A stretch of 64,000 nt of DNA from JAWVFN01 sp963696625 (GCA_963696625.1 CAVOKZ010000030.1:10791-74790); one strand, 5' to 3'; counted from the stretch's first letter, positions 18,082 to 25,812 are shown. Notes: generated by a model not told the origin, from the sequence alone. Numbers and translations: made by a program.

Positions 18082-18783
18082 TCAGCCCCCGAACCGGTCG
18101 GCCATGACGGCGAGGAGTTCGTCGACGGCATCTCCGTCCGCGTCGTTCGCCGGGACGAGGAGGGTGAACAGGTGGCCGTCGACGGCGAGCACGCCGAGGT
18201 GGAGGACCTCGTCGCTGAAGCGGATGGCCCGATCGCCGGCGTCGACGTCGATCTCCTCGAAGTCCGTGCCTCCCGCGATGCCCCGGTTGACGTCGGCCAC
18301 GTAGTCGAACGCCTCATCGCCCCTCCGACCCCCCAGCTCGACGTCTTGGGCGAACGAGGCGACCGAGATGTTGGACGTGCCTCCCGTGTCGGAAGCGTAG
18401 TTGTAGGCGCACTGCGCGGTGCTCGAGCCGCCGACCGCCACCTCGGTGACCTCGATCCCGAGCGCGTCGCCGACGTCGTCGCCGGACAGGCTGGCGCAGA
18501 TCTCCTCGTCGGTGAGCGCGGTCACCTCGCCGCCGCCGAGTGAGCCGCCGTCGCCGTCGCCGTCGCCACCCGTGTCGGCCACTGCCGTGTCGGCCACTGC
18601 CGTGTCGGCCACTGCCGTGTCGGCCACTGCCGTGTCGGCCACTGCCGTGTCGGCCACTGCCGTGTCGGCCACTGCCTCGGTCGTCGGGGGGCTCGAGTCG
18701 TCCCCGCCATCGTCGCCGCAACCGGCGGCGAGCGGCAGCACAAGGACGATGGCGGACAGGCACCCGGCAGTTCTGATACGCAT
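18082..18783 (-). CDS. Lipoprotein with seven AVADT repeats
   Basis: A 233-aa predicted lipoprotein: signal peptide ending in the lipobox LAAGCGDDGG, a linker with seven exact copies of the pentapeptide AVADT followed by a Gly/Asp-rich stretch, then a globular domain of about 140 residues starting near EVTALTDEEICASLSG. The domain contains a CAYNY segment and looks like the actinobacterial DUF3558-type/lipoprotein folds that bind small ligands, but I do not recognise it with certainty. It is divergent from a broken TetR gene 24 bases away, suggesting that regulator once controlled it. Confidence 0.75.
   Translation of the reverse strand: MRIRTAGCLSAIVLVLPLAAGCGDDGGDDSSPPTTEAVADTAVADTAVADTAVADTAVADTAVADTAVADTGGDGDGDGGSLGGGEVTALTDEEICASLSGDDVGDALGIEVTEVAVGGSSTAQCAYNYASDTGGTSNISVASFAQDVELGGRRGDEAFDYVADVNRGIAGGTDFEEIDVDAGDRAIRFSDEVLHLGVLAVDGHLFTLLVPANDADGDAVDELLAVMADRFGG
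18572..18676 (-). repeat. 15-bp tandem repeat, seven identical units
   Basis: Seven perfect head-to-tail copies of GTGTCGGCCACTGCC (plus strand) encode AVADT seven times in the lipoprotein linker. All units are identical at the DNA level, which points to recent expansion by slippage and likely length variation between strains. Period 15 keeps the frame. Confidence 0.95.
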
Positions 18784-18807
18784 GTAGAGGAACGTAGCAT
18801 CGGCGGC

Positions 18808-19411
18808 GTGGCCCGACCTCGCAGCCCGTCGATCGACGTCGTCATCCTCGACGCCGTCCGGTCGATCCTGCGCGCGGATGGATACGGCCAGCTCTCCATC
18901 GGGCGGCGGCCCTGGCCGGTGTGAGCCGGCCGACCGTCTACCGGCGGTGGCGAACGCGAGCCAGCCTGGCGGTGACGGCCTTCCAGCACTCTGGCTCGAG
19001 CCCCCGAGGGGGACCGGGTCCAGCGCGATCACAACCCGACACCGGCACCCTGCACGGCGACCTGCGTGAGCTGGTGGACCGGCTCGTGGAGGCGTTCGGG
19101 CCGATGGAGTCGGTCGGTGCGATGGGGGCATCGTCGCCGAGATGGCGACGAACCCGACCTTCTCGCGCGAGCTGCAGCGGGCGTGGCTCGAGCCCGACGA
19201 GCAGGAGCTCGCCGTCGTCTTCGCCCGGGCCGGCGCCCGCGAGGACGCGGACGGCGAGGTCGACGGCGCGGAGGTGCTCAGCACCCTGGCCGGGGCCGTC
19301 CTCTACCGCCTCGTCGTCCTCGACCGGCCGTGCCCGCCGCAGTGGCGCGAGGACCTCACGAACCTATTCGTCCAGGGCGCCGGGACCGCGAACCCGGCCA
19401 CCGGCCGGTAG
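18808..19411 (+). pseudogene. TetR-family regulator, frameshifted
   Basis: A TetR/AcrR regulator broken by at least two indels. The pieces are VARPRSPSIDVVILDAVRSIL (GTG 18808), AALAGVSRPTVYRRW (the helix-turn-helix), LHGDLRELVDRLVEAFGPM, and after a shift in a G-run near 19127, VAEMATNPTFSRELQRAWL and EVLSTLAGAVLYRLVVLD. The order and spacing match one regulator of about 200 residues. It is divergent from the repeat-bearing lipoprotein gene. Confidence 0.78.
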
Positions 19412-19542
19412 AGGCAGATCGGCCGGACCGCGCGTCGTCGTCGCGCACAAACCGGCTGAGCTGCGTCCATCAACCCTCGCATCGGCAGACAGGTGGGCCC
19501 CGTATCGCCGCTACACCAACGTCACCCACGCCCTGTGCAACG

Positions 19543-19659
19543 CCCAGTATGCAGAACGCGCAATTATGCGGAACGAGTTGGAGGAGTTCGGACGGTCGGG
19601 TCGCGGTGCTGGCCGGGCGGGCTTTCCGGGCGTTCTCGCTTTGGGTCGTTCTGCATAAT
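19543..19659 (+). repeat. Left terminal inverted repeat of the RIT element
   Basis: 117 nt matching the reverse complement of 22848-22955 apart from an extra 9 bases near 19576-19590. It contains an 11-bp motif TATGC(A/G)GAACG three times: at 19548-19558 and 19565-19575 in one orientation and at 19647-19657 inverted. These are plausible recombinase binding sites. Confidence 0.93.
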
Positions 19660-19721
19660 CGCGGTGGTTGATCGAGGCTTCTTCTTTCCGGGCACCGGCT
19701 CGGGGACAGGAGGAGAGAGTG

Positions 19722-20936
19722 ATGCCATGTACATCGGTGGTGGATGCAGTCCGGGTGGTCGGCCCGTTGGCGGCTTACAGGTCGAGGTTCGCTGATCAAC
19801 TGAAACGGCGCGGGTACACCGAATTGTCGGTGGCGGGTCAGTTGCGGCTGATGGCCCATGCGAGTCGGTGGCTCGCGAGCAACGGGCTCGATGTCGATGC
19901 GTTTACGCCTGATCGTGTCGCCGTGTTCTGCGGTGATCGGCGCGAGGCCGGATACCGAGGGTTGCGCACCGAAAGGGCGCTGCGTCCGTTGGTGGAGTTC
20001 CTCGAGGCTGAAGGGGTGCTGGAGGTTCCTGTGCCACGAGAACCGCAGAGCAGCCAAGAACTTCTGCTTGCGCGTTACGGCAACTTCCTTCGAAATGAGC
20101 GTGGTGTTGTGGAGGGTGTGCGCACCCAGTTCGTGGGTGTCGCCGCGCTCTTTGTGGCCGAGCATCCCGCCCTTGGGGAGGTTTCGGGTGCGATCGGTGT
20201 GGCTGAGGTCACAGCGTTCTGCACCCGGGAGTTGCCGCGTCGGGGCACGTCGGCGGCGGCGAACCTCGCGGCGGCGTTGCGGAGCTTTCTGCGGTTCTGC
20301 CACGTCGAGGGCTGTATCGATATGCCGCTCGCGCAGGCGATCCCGCCGGTGGCACGCCGTGCCTACACCAGCGTGCCTCAGGGGATCTCTGCGGAGGCGG
20401 TGGCCGGGCTGTTCGCGAGTTGTGACCCGTCGAGCGTTCGGGGGCGACGCGACCATGCGATCCTGCTGGTCCTCGCGCGTTTGGGTCTGCGGGCGGGCGA
20501 GGTCGCCCGTCTTGGGCTCGACGACATCGACTGGCATGCCGGTGAGATCGTGGTGCGCGGCAAAGGCAACCGGGTCGACCCGATGCCGATCCCCACCGAC
20601 GTCGGAGCAGCCATCGCGGAATATCTCTCCAAGAGCCGCCCGCACGCCGAGTCGCGGGCCGTGTTCTTGCGGGCCATCGCACCGTTGGTGGCACTCAGCC
20701 CCACAGGGATCACTGGGGTTGTCTATGACGCGTGCGCGCGTGCGGGAGTGCCAAGGGTCGGCGCGCACCGGCTTCGCCACACCACAGCGAGCCAGATGCT
20801 CGCCGCGGGTGCGTCGTTCGGTGAGCTCGGACAAGTCCTCCGCCACGCTTCGGTTGGATCGACCAGCATTTACGCCAAGGTCGACTTTGCAGCCCTTCGT
20901 CCGCTCGCCCGGATCTGGCCGGGGGTGCCGGCATGA
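19722..20936 (+). CDS. ritA: Tyrosine recombinase RitA
   Basis: First recombinase of the trio (404 aa from the ATG used). The N-terminal two-thirds carry SAM-like DNA-binding helices (LRRLMAHASRWLASN region, RGTSAAANLAAALRSFLRF). The catalytic domain shows the Arg in LRAGEVARL, Lys in VRGKGNR, His-x-x-Arg in HRLRHTTAS, the second His in LRHAS and the Tyr nucleophile in STSIYAKVD. The start at 19722 is preceded by AGGAGAGAG at a good distance; an ATG at 19668 is less likely. Its stop overlaps the start of ritB as ATGA. Confidence 0.92.
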   Translation: MPCTSVVDAVRVVGPLAAYRSRFADQLKRRGYTELSVAGQLRLMAHASRWLASNGLDVDAFTPDRVAVFCGDRREAGYRGLRTERALRPLVEFLEAEGVLEVPVPREPQSSQELLLARYGNFLRNERGVVEGVRTQFVGVAALFVAEHPALGEVSGAIGVAEVTAFCTRELPRRGTSAAANLAAALRSFLRFCHVEGCIDMPLAQAIPPVARRAYTSVPQGISAEAVAGLFASCDPSSVRGRRDHAILLVLARLGLRAGEVARLGLDDIDWHAGEIVVRGKGNRVDPMPIPTDVGAAIAEYLSKSRPHAESRAVFLRAIAPLVALSPTGITGVVYDACARAGVPRVGAHRLRHTTASQMLAAGASFGELGQVLRHASVGSTSIYAKVDFAALRPLARIWPGVPA

Positions 20937-21859
20937 CCGGGACCCCGCTGCGCCATGCCCTGGACGATTACCTCACGGTGCGGCGTTCCCTCGGCTTCAA
21001 ACTCACCCGTGACGGGCTGCTGCTCGAGCAGTTCGTCACGTTCCTGGAAGAGGCGGGGGCGTCGACGGTCACGACCGAGCTCGCCCGGTCATGGATCACG
21101 TCACCGGCAAAGAAGTCGTCGTCATGGCTCGCGATGCGGCTCTCGGTGGTGCGCGGTTTCGCCCGCTGGCTCCAGGCAGCCGATCCGAGCACCGAGGTGC
21201 CGCCCCTCGGATGGTTGCCGCCGGTGAGACGACCAACCCCCTACCTTTACACCGCCGCGGAGATCACCGCGTTGATGGCGGCCGCTCGCCGAGCGCGTTG
21301 GCCACTGTCAGCTGCGACCTACGAGACCCTGATCGGCTTGCTCGCGGTCACCGGCCTGCGAATCGGTGAAGCGATACGGCTCGATCGGGTCGACGTCTGC
21401 TTCGACGACGGCCTGCTCGCTGTCCGGGACTCCAAGTTCGGCAAGTCCCGGCTGGTCCCGATCCATCCGACCACGACCGAAGCTCTGCGCGACTACATCG
21501 TGCGTCGCAACGCCCTTTCGCCTGTGCCGGGCGAGCCGAGCCTGTTCGTCCACCCTGCCGGCAACCGGATCCGCTACGAAAGCGTGCAGCCCATGTTCCG
21601 CGCGCTTGCCGAACGGTCCGGCATCAAGCCACGATCACCGCACTGTCGACCCACGATTCACGGGCTGCGTCACACCTTTACGGTCGACACCCTCGTGGGC
21701 TGGTATCGGAACGGAACCGACGTGCAAGCCTGTCTGCCACAGTTGTCGACCTTCCTCGGCCACGTCGACCCGAAGTCGACCTACTGGTATCTCAGCGCCG
21801 TCCCAGAGCTCCTCACGCTCGCTGTCGAACGCGTCGAGACAACCTCAGGGGGATCGTGA
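20933..21859 (+). CDS. ritB: Tyrosine recombinase RitB
   Basis: Second recombinase (308 aa). Core-binding region LDDYLTVRRSLGFKLTRDGLLL, then catalytic residues: Arg in LRIGEAIRL, Lys in DSKFGKSR, His-x-x-Arg in HGLRHTFTV, then LGHVDPKSTYWYL with the second His and the Tyr. The start overlaps the ritA stop and the end overlaps ritC (GTGA), so all three are made from one transcript. Its size is typical of the middle member of RIT trios. Confidence 0.92.
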   Translation: MTGTPLRHALDDYLTVRRSLGFKLTRDGLLLEQFVTFLEEAGASTVTTELARSWITSPAKKSSSWLAMRLSVVRGFARWLQAADPSTEVPPLGWLPPVRRPTPYLYTAAEITALMAAARRARWPLSAATYETLIGLLAVTGLRIGEAIRLDRVDVCFDDGLLAVRDSKFGKSRLVPIHPTTTEALRDYIVRRNALSPVPGEPSLFVHPAGNRIRYESVQPMFRALAERSGIKPRSPHCRPTIHGLRHTFTVDTLVGWYRNGTDVQACLPQLSTFLGHVDPKSTYWYLSAVPELLTLAVERVETTSGGS

Positions 21860-22848
21860 TGACCGCCCTCGCACCGACCCTGCAAGCGTTCTTCACCGAG
21901 CGCCTGATCAGCCAACGCCAAGCCAGCCCGAACACCATCGCCGCCTACCGGGACACGTTCCGGTTGCTCCTCGCCTACCTGGCCGAGCACAACGCCAAGA
22001 CACCAGCCCAACTCGACTTCGACGACCTCGACGCGGCCACGATCGGCCGTTTCCTCACCTACCTTGAGACAGAACGCGGCTCGGCCGTCGCTACCCGCAA
22101 CGCCCGCCTCGCCGCAGTGCGTTCCTTGTTCAACTTCGCGTCGCTGCGCCATCCCGAACACGCCGAACTCATCGCCCGTGTCCTTGCCATCCAAGCCAAA
22201 CGCGGCACCCGTGGAATCGTCTGCTTCCTCAACCGACAAGAGACCAACGCATTGCTCAAAGCACCAGATCGCAGCACTCCCACCGGGCGCCGCGACCACC
22301 TCATGCTCGCGCTCGACGTGCAGACCGGGCTACGCGTGTCTGAACTCACCGGCCTGCGACGATCATCGGTTTGCCTCAGCCACGGCCCCCACGTCCGCGT
22401 CGAAGGCAAAGGACGCAAGGAGCGTGCCGTTCCCCTCACCAGAGCGACTGCCGCGCTCATCAGCAGCTGGCTCGCGGAACGTGGCGGGGGCCCCGACAAT
22501 CCCCTCTTCCCAGGTCCCTCCGGAACACCTCTCAGCCGTGACGCCGCCCGCAAACTGGTCGTCAAACAAGTTGCGATAGCAGCACAACACTGCCCCTCAC
22601 TCGCCGACAAACAGGTAGGCATGCATACGCTCAGACATACCGCCGCCATGAACCTCCTGCAGGCCGGAGTCGACCTGGCAACAATAGCGCTCTTTCTCGG
22701 CCATGAGGACCTGCGCACCGTCCAGATCTACCTGCACGCGGACCTCGCGTTGAAAGAACGCGCCCTCGCACGCACAGCACCCCACGATGTCGCCCCAGGC
22801 CGATACCGACCACCCGACCAACTTCTCGCGTTCTTGGCGCAGCTGTAA
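21856..22848 (+). CDS. ritC: Tyrosine recombinase RitC
   Basis: Third recombinase (330 aa). SAM-like N-terminal domain (FFTERLISQRQASPNTIAAY, FLTYLETERGSAVATRNARL) and a full catalytic set: Arg in LRVSELTGL, Lys in EGKGRKER, His-x-x-Arg in HTLRHTAAMNLL, His in LGHEDLRTVQIYLH and Tyr in the same segment. It starts at GTG overlapping the ritB stop. Its TAA stop lies exactly at the inner edge of the right terminal repeat. Confidence 0.92.
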   Translation: MMTALAPTLQAFFTERLISQRQASPNTIAAYRDTFRLLLAYLAEHNAKTPAQLDFDDLDAATIGRFLTYLETERGSAVATRNARLAAVRSLFNFASLRHPEHAELIARVLAIQAKRGTRGIVCFLNRQETNALLKAPDRSTPTGRRDHLMLALDVQTGLRVSELTGLRRSSVCLSHGPHVRVEGKGRKERAVPLTRATAALISSWLAERGGGPDNPLFPGPSGTPLSRDAARKLVVKQVAIAAQHCPSLADKQVGMHTLRHTAAMNLLQAGVDLATIALFLGHEDLRTVQIYLHADLALKERALARTAPHDVAPGRYRPPDQLLAFLAQL

Positions 22849-22955
22849 TTATGCAGAACGACCCAAAGCGAGAACGCCCGGAAAGCCCGCCCGGCCAGCA
22901 CCGCGACCCGACCGTCCGAACTCGTTCCGCATAATTGCGCGTTCTGCATACTGGG
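22848..22955 (-). repeat. Right terminal inverted repeat of the RIT element
   Basis: 108 nt, the inverted partner of 19543-19659. The same 11-bp motif occurs at 22850-22860 and, in the opposite orientation, at 22923-22933 and 22940-22950. Confidence 0.93.
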
Positions 22956-22974
22956 ATTTGAACCCACGGATCAC
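22951..22974 (-). other. tRNA T-arm-like sequence at the RIT right edge
   Basis: On the minus strand the bases abutting the element read like the T-stem/loop and 3' stem of a tRNA (GTGGGTTCAAATCCCAG). No matching D-arm or anticodon arm is found next to it, so it is at most a tRNA fragment or a tRNA-like integration target. Confidence 0.4.
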
Positions 22975-23017
22975 ATTGCTGCGATCAACGCCTTAGCTTG
23001 CGATTAAACCTTGGGCT

Positions 23018-23168
23018 CTACGTGTTGGCGTCTTGTTGGAGGATGAGGCGGGTGGCTTTCGCGGCGAGGTCTCGCATCTGGGCCAGTAGGGCGCGGGCGC
23101 GGCGGTCGTTGGTGATCCATTCGGTGTAGAGCTCGGCTTCGCGGGGGCTGAGCCTGCGGTTGGTGGTT
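23018..23168 (-). pseudogene. C-terminal fragment of an unidentified protein
   Basis: A minus-strand frame ending at the stop 23018 reads TNRRLSPREAELYTEWITND then RRARALLAQMRDLAAKATRL. It looks like the helical end of a real protein, but no start is available: its upstream part is replaced by rplI at about 23168. I do not recognise the family with confidence. Confidence 0.5.
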
Positions 23169-23408
23169 GATCGTCAGCACGGTCTTCGAGAGCAGCGCCG
23201 CGTTCTCGCCGGCCTTGGCGGCGGCCTGCTCCTCGGCTTCCTTGGCGCGCTCGAGCCGGCGCTGGGCCTCCTCGAGCGAGCCCTTGGTCGCGGGCTGGGC
23301 CAGCTTGCGGGGGATCAGGTAGTTGCGCAGGTAGCCGGGTGAGACCTCGACCGCCTCGCCGGCGGATCCGAGGTCCTCGACGTCGCTGAGCAGGACCGCC
23401 TGAGCCAT
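23169..23408 (-). pseudogene. rplI: Ribosomal protein bL9, truncated after about 80 residues
   Basis: The N-terminal domain and linker helix of bL9 are intact (AQAVLLSDVEDLGSAGEAVEV, GYLRNYLIPRKLAQPATKG, then the Glu/Ala-rich helix to SKTVLTI). The second globular domain of about 70 residues is missing: at about 23168 the frame runs into unrelated sequence that gives a Pro/Arg-rich tail to 23004. It follows rpsR in the normal rpsF-ssb-rpsR-rplI order, and dnaB, usually next, is also missing. This is a sharp breakpoint. Confidence 0.92.
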
Positions 23409-23417
23409 TCTCGTCTC

Positions 23418-23690
23418 TCAGCGCTCGCCGACGTAGGGCAGCAGAGCCAGCTCGCGGGCGCGCTTGACGGCGGTCGCGAGCTGCGCCTGATGCTTGCGCG
23501 AGAGGCCGGTGACGCGGCGTGAGCGGGTCTTGCCGCGGTCAGAGAGGAAGCGCCGCATCGTGTTCAGGTCCTTGTAGTCGATCGCGTCGACGTTGAGCCG
23601 CGCGTACTTGCGCGGGCGATAGCGATCAGAGGGGCCCCGCCGACGGCGCGGTCCGCTGCTTGAGTCTTGTGCTTTCTGCTGTCTTGGCAT
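23418..23690 (-). CDS. rpsR: Ribosomal protein bS18
   Basis: A 90-aa 30S subunit protein with the conserved KYARLNVDAIDYKDLNTMRR, GKTRSRRVTGLSRKHQAQL and ARELALLPYVGE segments. It binds next to bS6 on the platform of the small subunit. The length is slightly above average because of a Ser/Arg-rich N-terminus. It is part of the rpsF-ssb-rpsR-rplI group and lies 9 bases before rplI. Confidence 0.95.
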   Translation of the reverse strand: MPRQQKAQDSSSGPRRRRGPSDRYRPRKYARLNVDAIDYKDLNTMRRFLSDRGKTRSRRVTGLSRKHQAQLATAVKRARELALLPYVGER

Positions 23691-23787
23691 GGTCTATTTC
23701 GCGCTTGCGCCGCGCAAAAAGAGCGCGGCGCGGACGCGGAATGATAGCCAGCTTGCGCGGGCCGGAACGCTTGACCCCGGGGCGCCC

Positions 23788-24261
23788 CTAGAAGGGGATG
23801 TCGTCGCCGGCGCTCGACGACGAGCCGGCCTCGGCCGGCTGGAAGTCGGAGGTGTCGGCGGGAACATCGGACTGCGGCTGGAAGCCGCCGCCGGCGCTGC
23901 CGTTGCCGTTCGGGTTGTCGCCGCGCGAGCCCAGGAACTGGACCGAGTTGGCGATGATCTCGACCTTGCTCCGCTTGCCGGAGCCGTCGGAGGCCTCCCA
24001 CTCGCTCCACTCGAGCCGGCCCTCGACCGCGACGGGACGACCCTTGGAGAGGTAGTTCGCGCAGTTCTCGGCCTGGCCGCCGAAGGTGGTGACGTCGAAG
24101 TAGTTGGGCTTGTCCACCCACTCGCCGCTCTGGTCCTTGCGGCGACCATTGACGGCGACCCGCATCTTGCACACCGACGTGCCGCCGGTCGTGCTGCGCA
24201 GCTCGGGATCCTTGGTCAGGTTGCCAGTGATGGCGACCACATTCAGATTGCTACCAGCCAT
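23788..24261 (-). CDS. ssb: Single-stranded DNA-binding protein
   Basis: A 157-aa SSB: OB-fold NLNVVAITGNLTKDPELRST, FDVTTFGGQAENCANYLSKG, GRLEWSEWEASDGSGKRSKV, followed by a flexible Gly/Ser/Gln-rich tail and the acidic tip DDIPF used to recruit partners. Its place between rpsF and rpsR is the classic arrangement. A small helix-turn-helix gene is interposed between it and rpsF. Confidence 0.95.
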   Translation of the reverse strand: MAGSNLNVVAITGNLTKDPELRSTTGGTSVCKMRVAVNGRRKDQSGEWVDKPNYFDVTTFGGQAENCANYLSKGRPVAVEGRLEWSEWEASDGSGKRSKVEIIANSVQFLGSRGDNPNGNGSAGGGFQPQSDVPADTSDFQPAEAGSSSSAGDDIPF

Positions 24262-24278
24262 TTCTTTCTCCTTTGTGT

Positions 24279-24602
24279 CTAGTCAGCATGTTTGCAGCGG
24301 TGTGGGTCGTACTTGCTCGGCGGAATGCGGCTGATCGCTTCGAGCACCACCCGTTGGATCGGCTCGCCCCCCTTATAGCGAGCAAGCACTCGGATATTCC
24401 GTTCCGTCTGATCTGGCCGCCGTTTCGGAAGGCCAAGACGTCGGGCCACGTTGCCAACCGTCTTGGGATCCACCATCTCGGCATTCGCGATGTCCTCGAT
24501 GGGATCCCCCCGCCTGTATCTCTCGGCAATACGGCGATCACGCTCCGCGGAGGGGCGGGACACGTGTCGTCCTCGCTGTCTTCTTCTCGCCAGGGTGTCC
24601 AC
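24279..24602 (-). CDS. Small helix-turn-helix protein of unknown function
   Basis: A 107-aa basic protein. The middle (RDRRIAERYRRGDPIEDIAN then VDPKTVGNVARRLGLPKR) looks like a homeodomain-like helix-turn-helix as in resolvase or transposase DNA-binding domains. The C-terminus carries a His/Cys pair (RCKH). It sits inside the rpsF-ssb interval, just upstream of ssb on the same strand. No catalytic domain is present. It may be an orphan regulator or a remnant of a mobile element; I favour a real small gene because the frame is clean. Confidence 0.55.
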   Translation of the reverse strand: MDTLARRRQRGRHVSRPSAERDRRIAERYRRGDPIEDIANAEMVDPKTVGNVARRLGLPKRRPDQTERNIRVLARYKGGEPIQRVVLEAISRIPPSKYDPHRCKHAD

Positions 24603-24731
24603 CCGCTAAGTCTAAGAACGAGCACGGGCGTTCTCGCCCCCCGTTTGGACAGGAAGGCGCAGTTTGGGAGTTGCTTCGGTCGCAGAGGCCGGACTGAGGC
24701 CCCGAACTCGCGTGTTGACGTTGGCTCGGGC

Positions 24732-25184
24732 CTATTCCTGCTCGGGCGCCGGGGCAGCGGGCGCGGCAGTCTCGGCGGGCGCCTCTGGCGCCGGCTCGGC
24801 GGGAGCCGCGGGAGCCGGCGGCGCCTCGGCGGCGCTCGGGCGCTCGGCGCCGGGAGGCGGCCCCGAGCCCGAAACCGGCGGCGGGGTCGTCGGCGTCTCG
24901 GGATCGACCTTGAAGACGCGGAAGCGCAGCGCCGCGTCGATGATCTTCAGGTTGTGGTCGAGCCCTTCGAGCAGGGCGTTGTCGCCGCTGAAGCGGAAAT
25001 AGCGGTAGTCGGCCTCGTTTCGCCGGCGGATCTCATACGCCATCTTGCGCATGCCCCAGTTGTCGGCGTGCTCGAGGGTGCCGCCCGCCTCGATCTGGGT
25101 GCGCACGTCGGTCGCGACCTTGTCGCGGTCGGCGTCGGCGACCTCGGGGTCGAGCATCAATACGAGTTCGTAATTGCGTGCCAT
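24732..25184 (-). CDS. rpsF: Ribosomal protein bS6 with Ala/Pro-rich extension
   Basis: bS6 (150 aa): ARNYELVLMLDPEVADADRD, ADNWGMRKMAYEIRRRNEAD and YRYFRFSGD with LRFRVFKVD form the usual fold of about 100 residues. It is followed by a tail of about 50 residues almost entirely Pro, Ala and Glu. It is the first gene of the ribosomal group. The ATG at 25184 is separated by about 60 bases from a divergent gene, where the promoters must lie. Confidence 0.94.
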   Translation of the reverse strand: MARNYELVLMLDPEVADADRDKVATDVRTQIEAGGTLEHADNWGMRKMAYEIRRRNEADYRYFRFSGDNALLEGLDHNLKIIDAALRFRVFKVDPETPTTPPPVSGSGPPPGAERPSAAEAPPAPAAPAEPAPEAPAETAAPAAPAPEQE

Positions 25185-25244
25185 AACTAGCGGCGGGCGA
25201 CTATAGCGGGGGGCGAGAAGGTCCGCAGCGGCCCTCAACCGTGC

Positions 25245-25598
25245 GTGAAGCTCGATCAAATCCGCTGGGACTCGGTCGCCAAGATCGGCGCCGGCGCCCT
25301 GCTCGCCGTCGCGGTCGCGACCAGCGCCCCGTCGCTGCTCGGCTCCGAGGAGCCCGAGCCGCTCGAGCCCGATGTCGGCCTGCCGCAAGTCGCAATCCCG
25401 CCGCCGCCGCCGCCGGCGGTCGCGCCGTCCAAGCGGCGCAAGAAGAAGCCGCGCAAGGAAAAGCCGCACAAGCCCCGCCACAGGCCGAAGGAGCCGGCAG
25501 ACGACGCCCCGGTCGGCCCTTCGCTCGCGCCGCCGCCGGTCGTCGCCCCCGCCGCCCCCGCCGGCTCCGCCGAGGACTTCGGCTTCGAGCAGCCGTAG
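25245..25598 (+). CDS. Small membrane-anchored Pro/Lys-rich protein, unknown function
   Basis: A 117-aa protein from a GTG start: one hydrophobic segment (GAGALLAVAVATSAPSLLG), a run of six Pro, a very basic stretch (KRRKKKPRKEKPHKPRHRPK) and a Pro/Ala-rich tail ending GFEQP. It is low in complexity, with no recognisable domain. It is divergent from rpsF and followed by the hicAB remnants. Confidence 0.55.
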   Translation: MKLDQIRWDSVAKIGAGALLAVAVATSAPSLLGSEEPEPLEPDVGLPQVAIPPPPPPAVAPSKRRKKKPRKEKPHKPRHRPKEPADDAPVGPSLAPPPVVAPAAPAGSAEDFGFEQP

Positions 25599-25603
25599 CT
25601 CAC

Positions 25604-25812
25604 ATGAAGCCCCTGAACCAGAAGCGAGCCATCCGGTTGCTCGAGCCTAACGGCTGGAAACGCGAGGTCGGCGCCAAACACAAGGTGAAGATGAGCAAGC
25701 CCGGGCACCGGCCGGTGACCCTGCCGACGCATCGAGGGTCCGACTATGGCAGGCCCTCACAGGGATGATCCTGCGCGAAGCTGGAATCGATCGGAGGACC
25801 TATGAAGCCTGA
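25604..25812 (+). pseudogene. HicA-type toxin gene, frameshifted
   Basis: The frame starts NQKRAIRLLEPNGWKREVGA with KPGHRPVTLPTHRG, the dsRBD-like HicA mRNA interferase fold including the catalytic-His region (THRG). It then hits a stop at about 25768. One base lower, the continuation QALTGMILREAGIDRRTYEA restores the normal HicA ending, so a single base is missing near 25748-25752. The corrected end overlaps the hicB start by 11 bases, as expected for a hicAB pair. Confidence 0.75.

Larger units (their letters stand above)
19543..22955 (+). mobile_element. Recombinase-in-trio (RIT) element
   Basis: A complete element of about 3.4 kb: three tyrosine recombinase genes in tandem, each overlapping the next by four bases, enclosed by inverted repeats of 117 and 108 nt. 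This arrangement (ritA-ritB-ritC plus terminal repeats) is the published definition of RIT elements, whose transposition mechanism is poorly known. No cargo gene is present. The flanks just outside the repeats show no obvious direct duplication. The left repeat has a 9-base internal duplication relative to the right one. Confidence 0.92.

Noticed and set aside
18572..18676. Possible CRISPR array
   Set aside because: The repeats are contiguous 15-bp units without spacers and encode protein, so it is a coding tandem repeat.
19470..20846. 458-codon minus-strand frame across ritA
   Set aside because: Runs through the RIT terminal repeat and ritA antisense; no motif seen.
22951..23020. Complete tRNA gene right of the RIT element
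   Set aside because: Only a T-arm-like segment is visible; no D-arm or anticodon arm can be folded from the adjacent bases.
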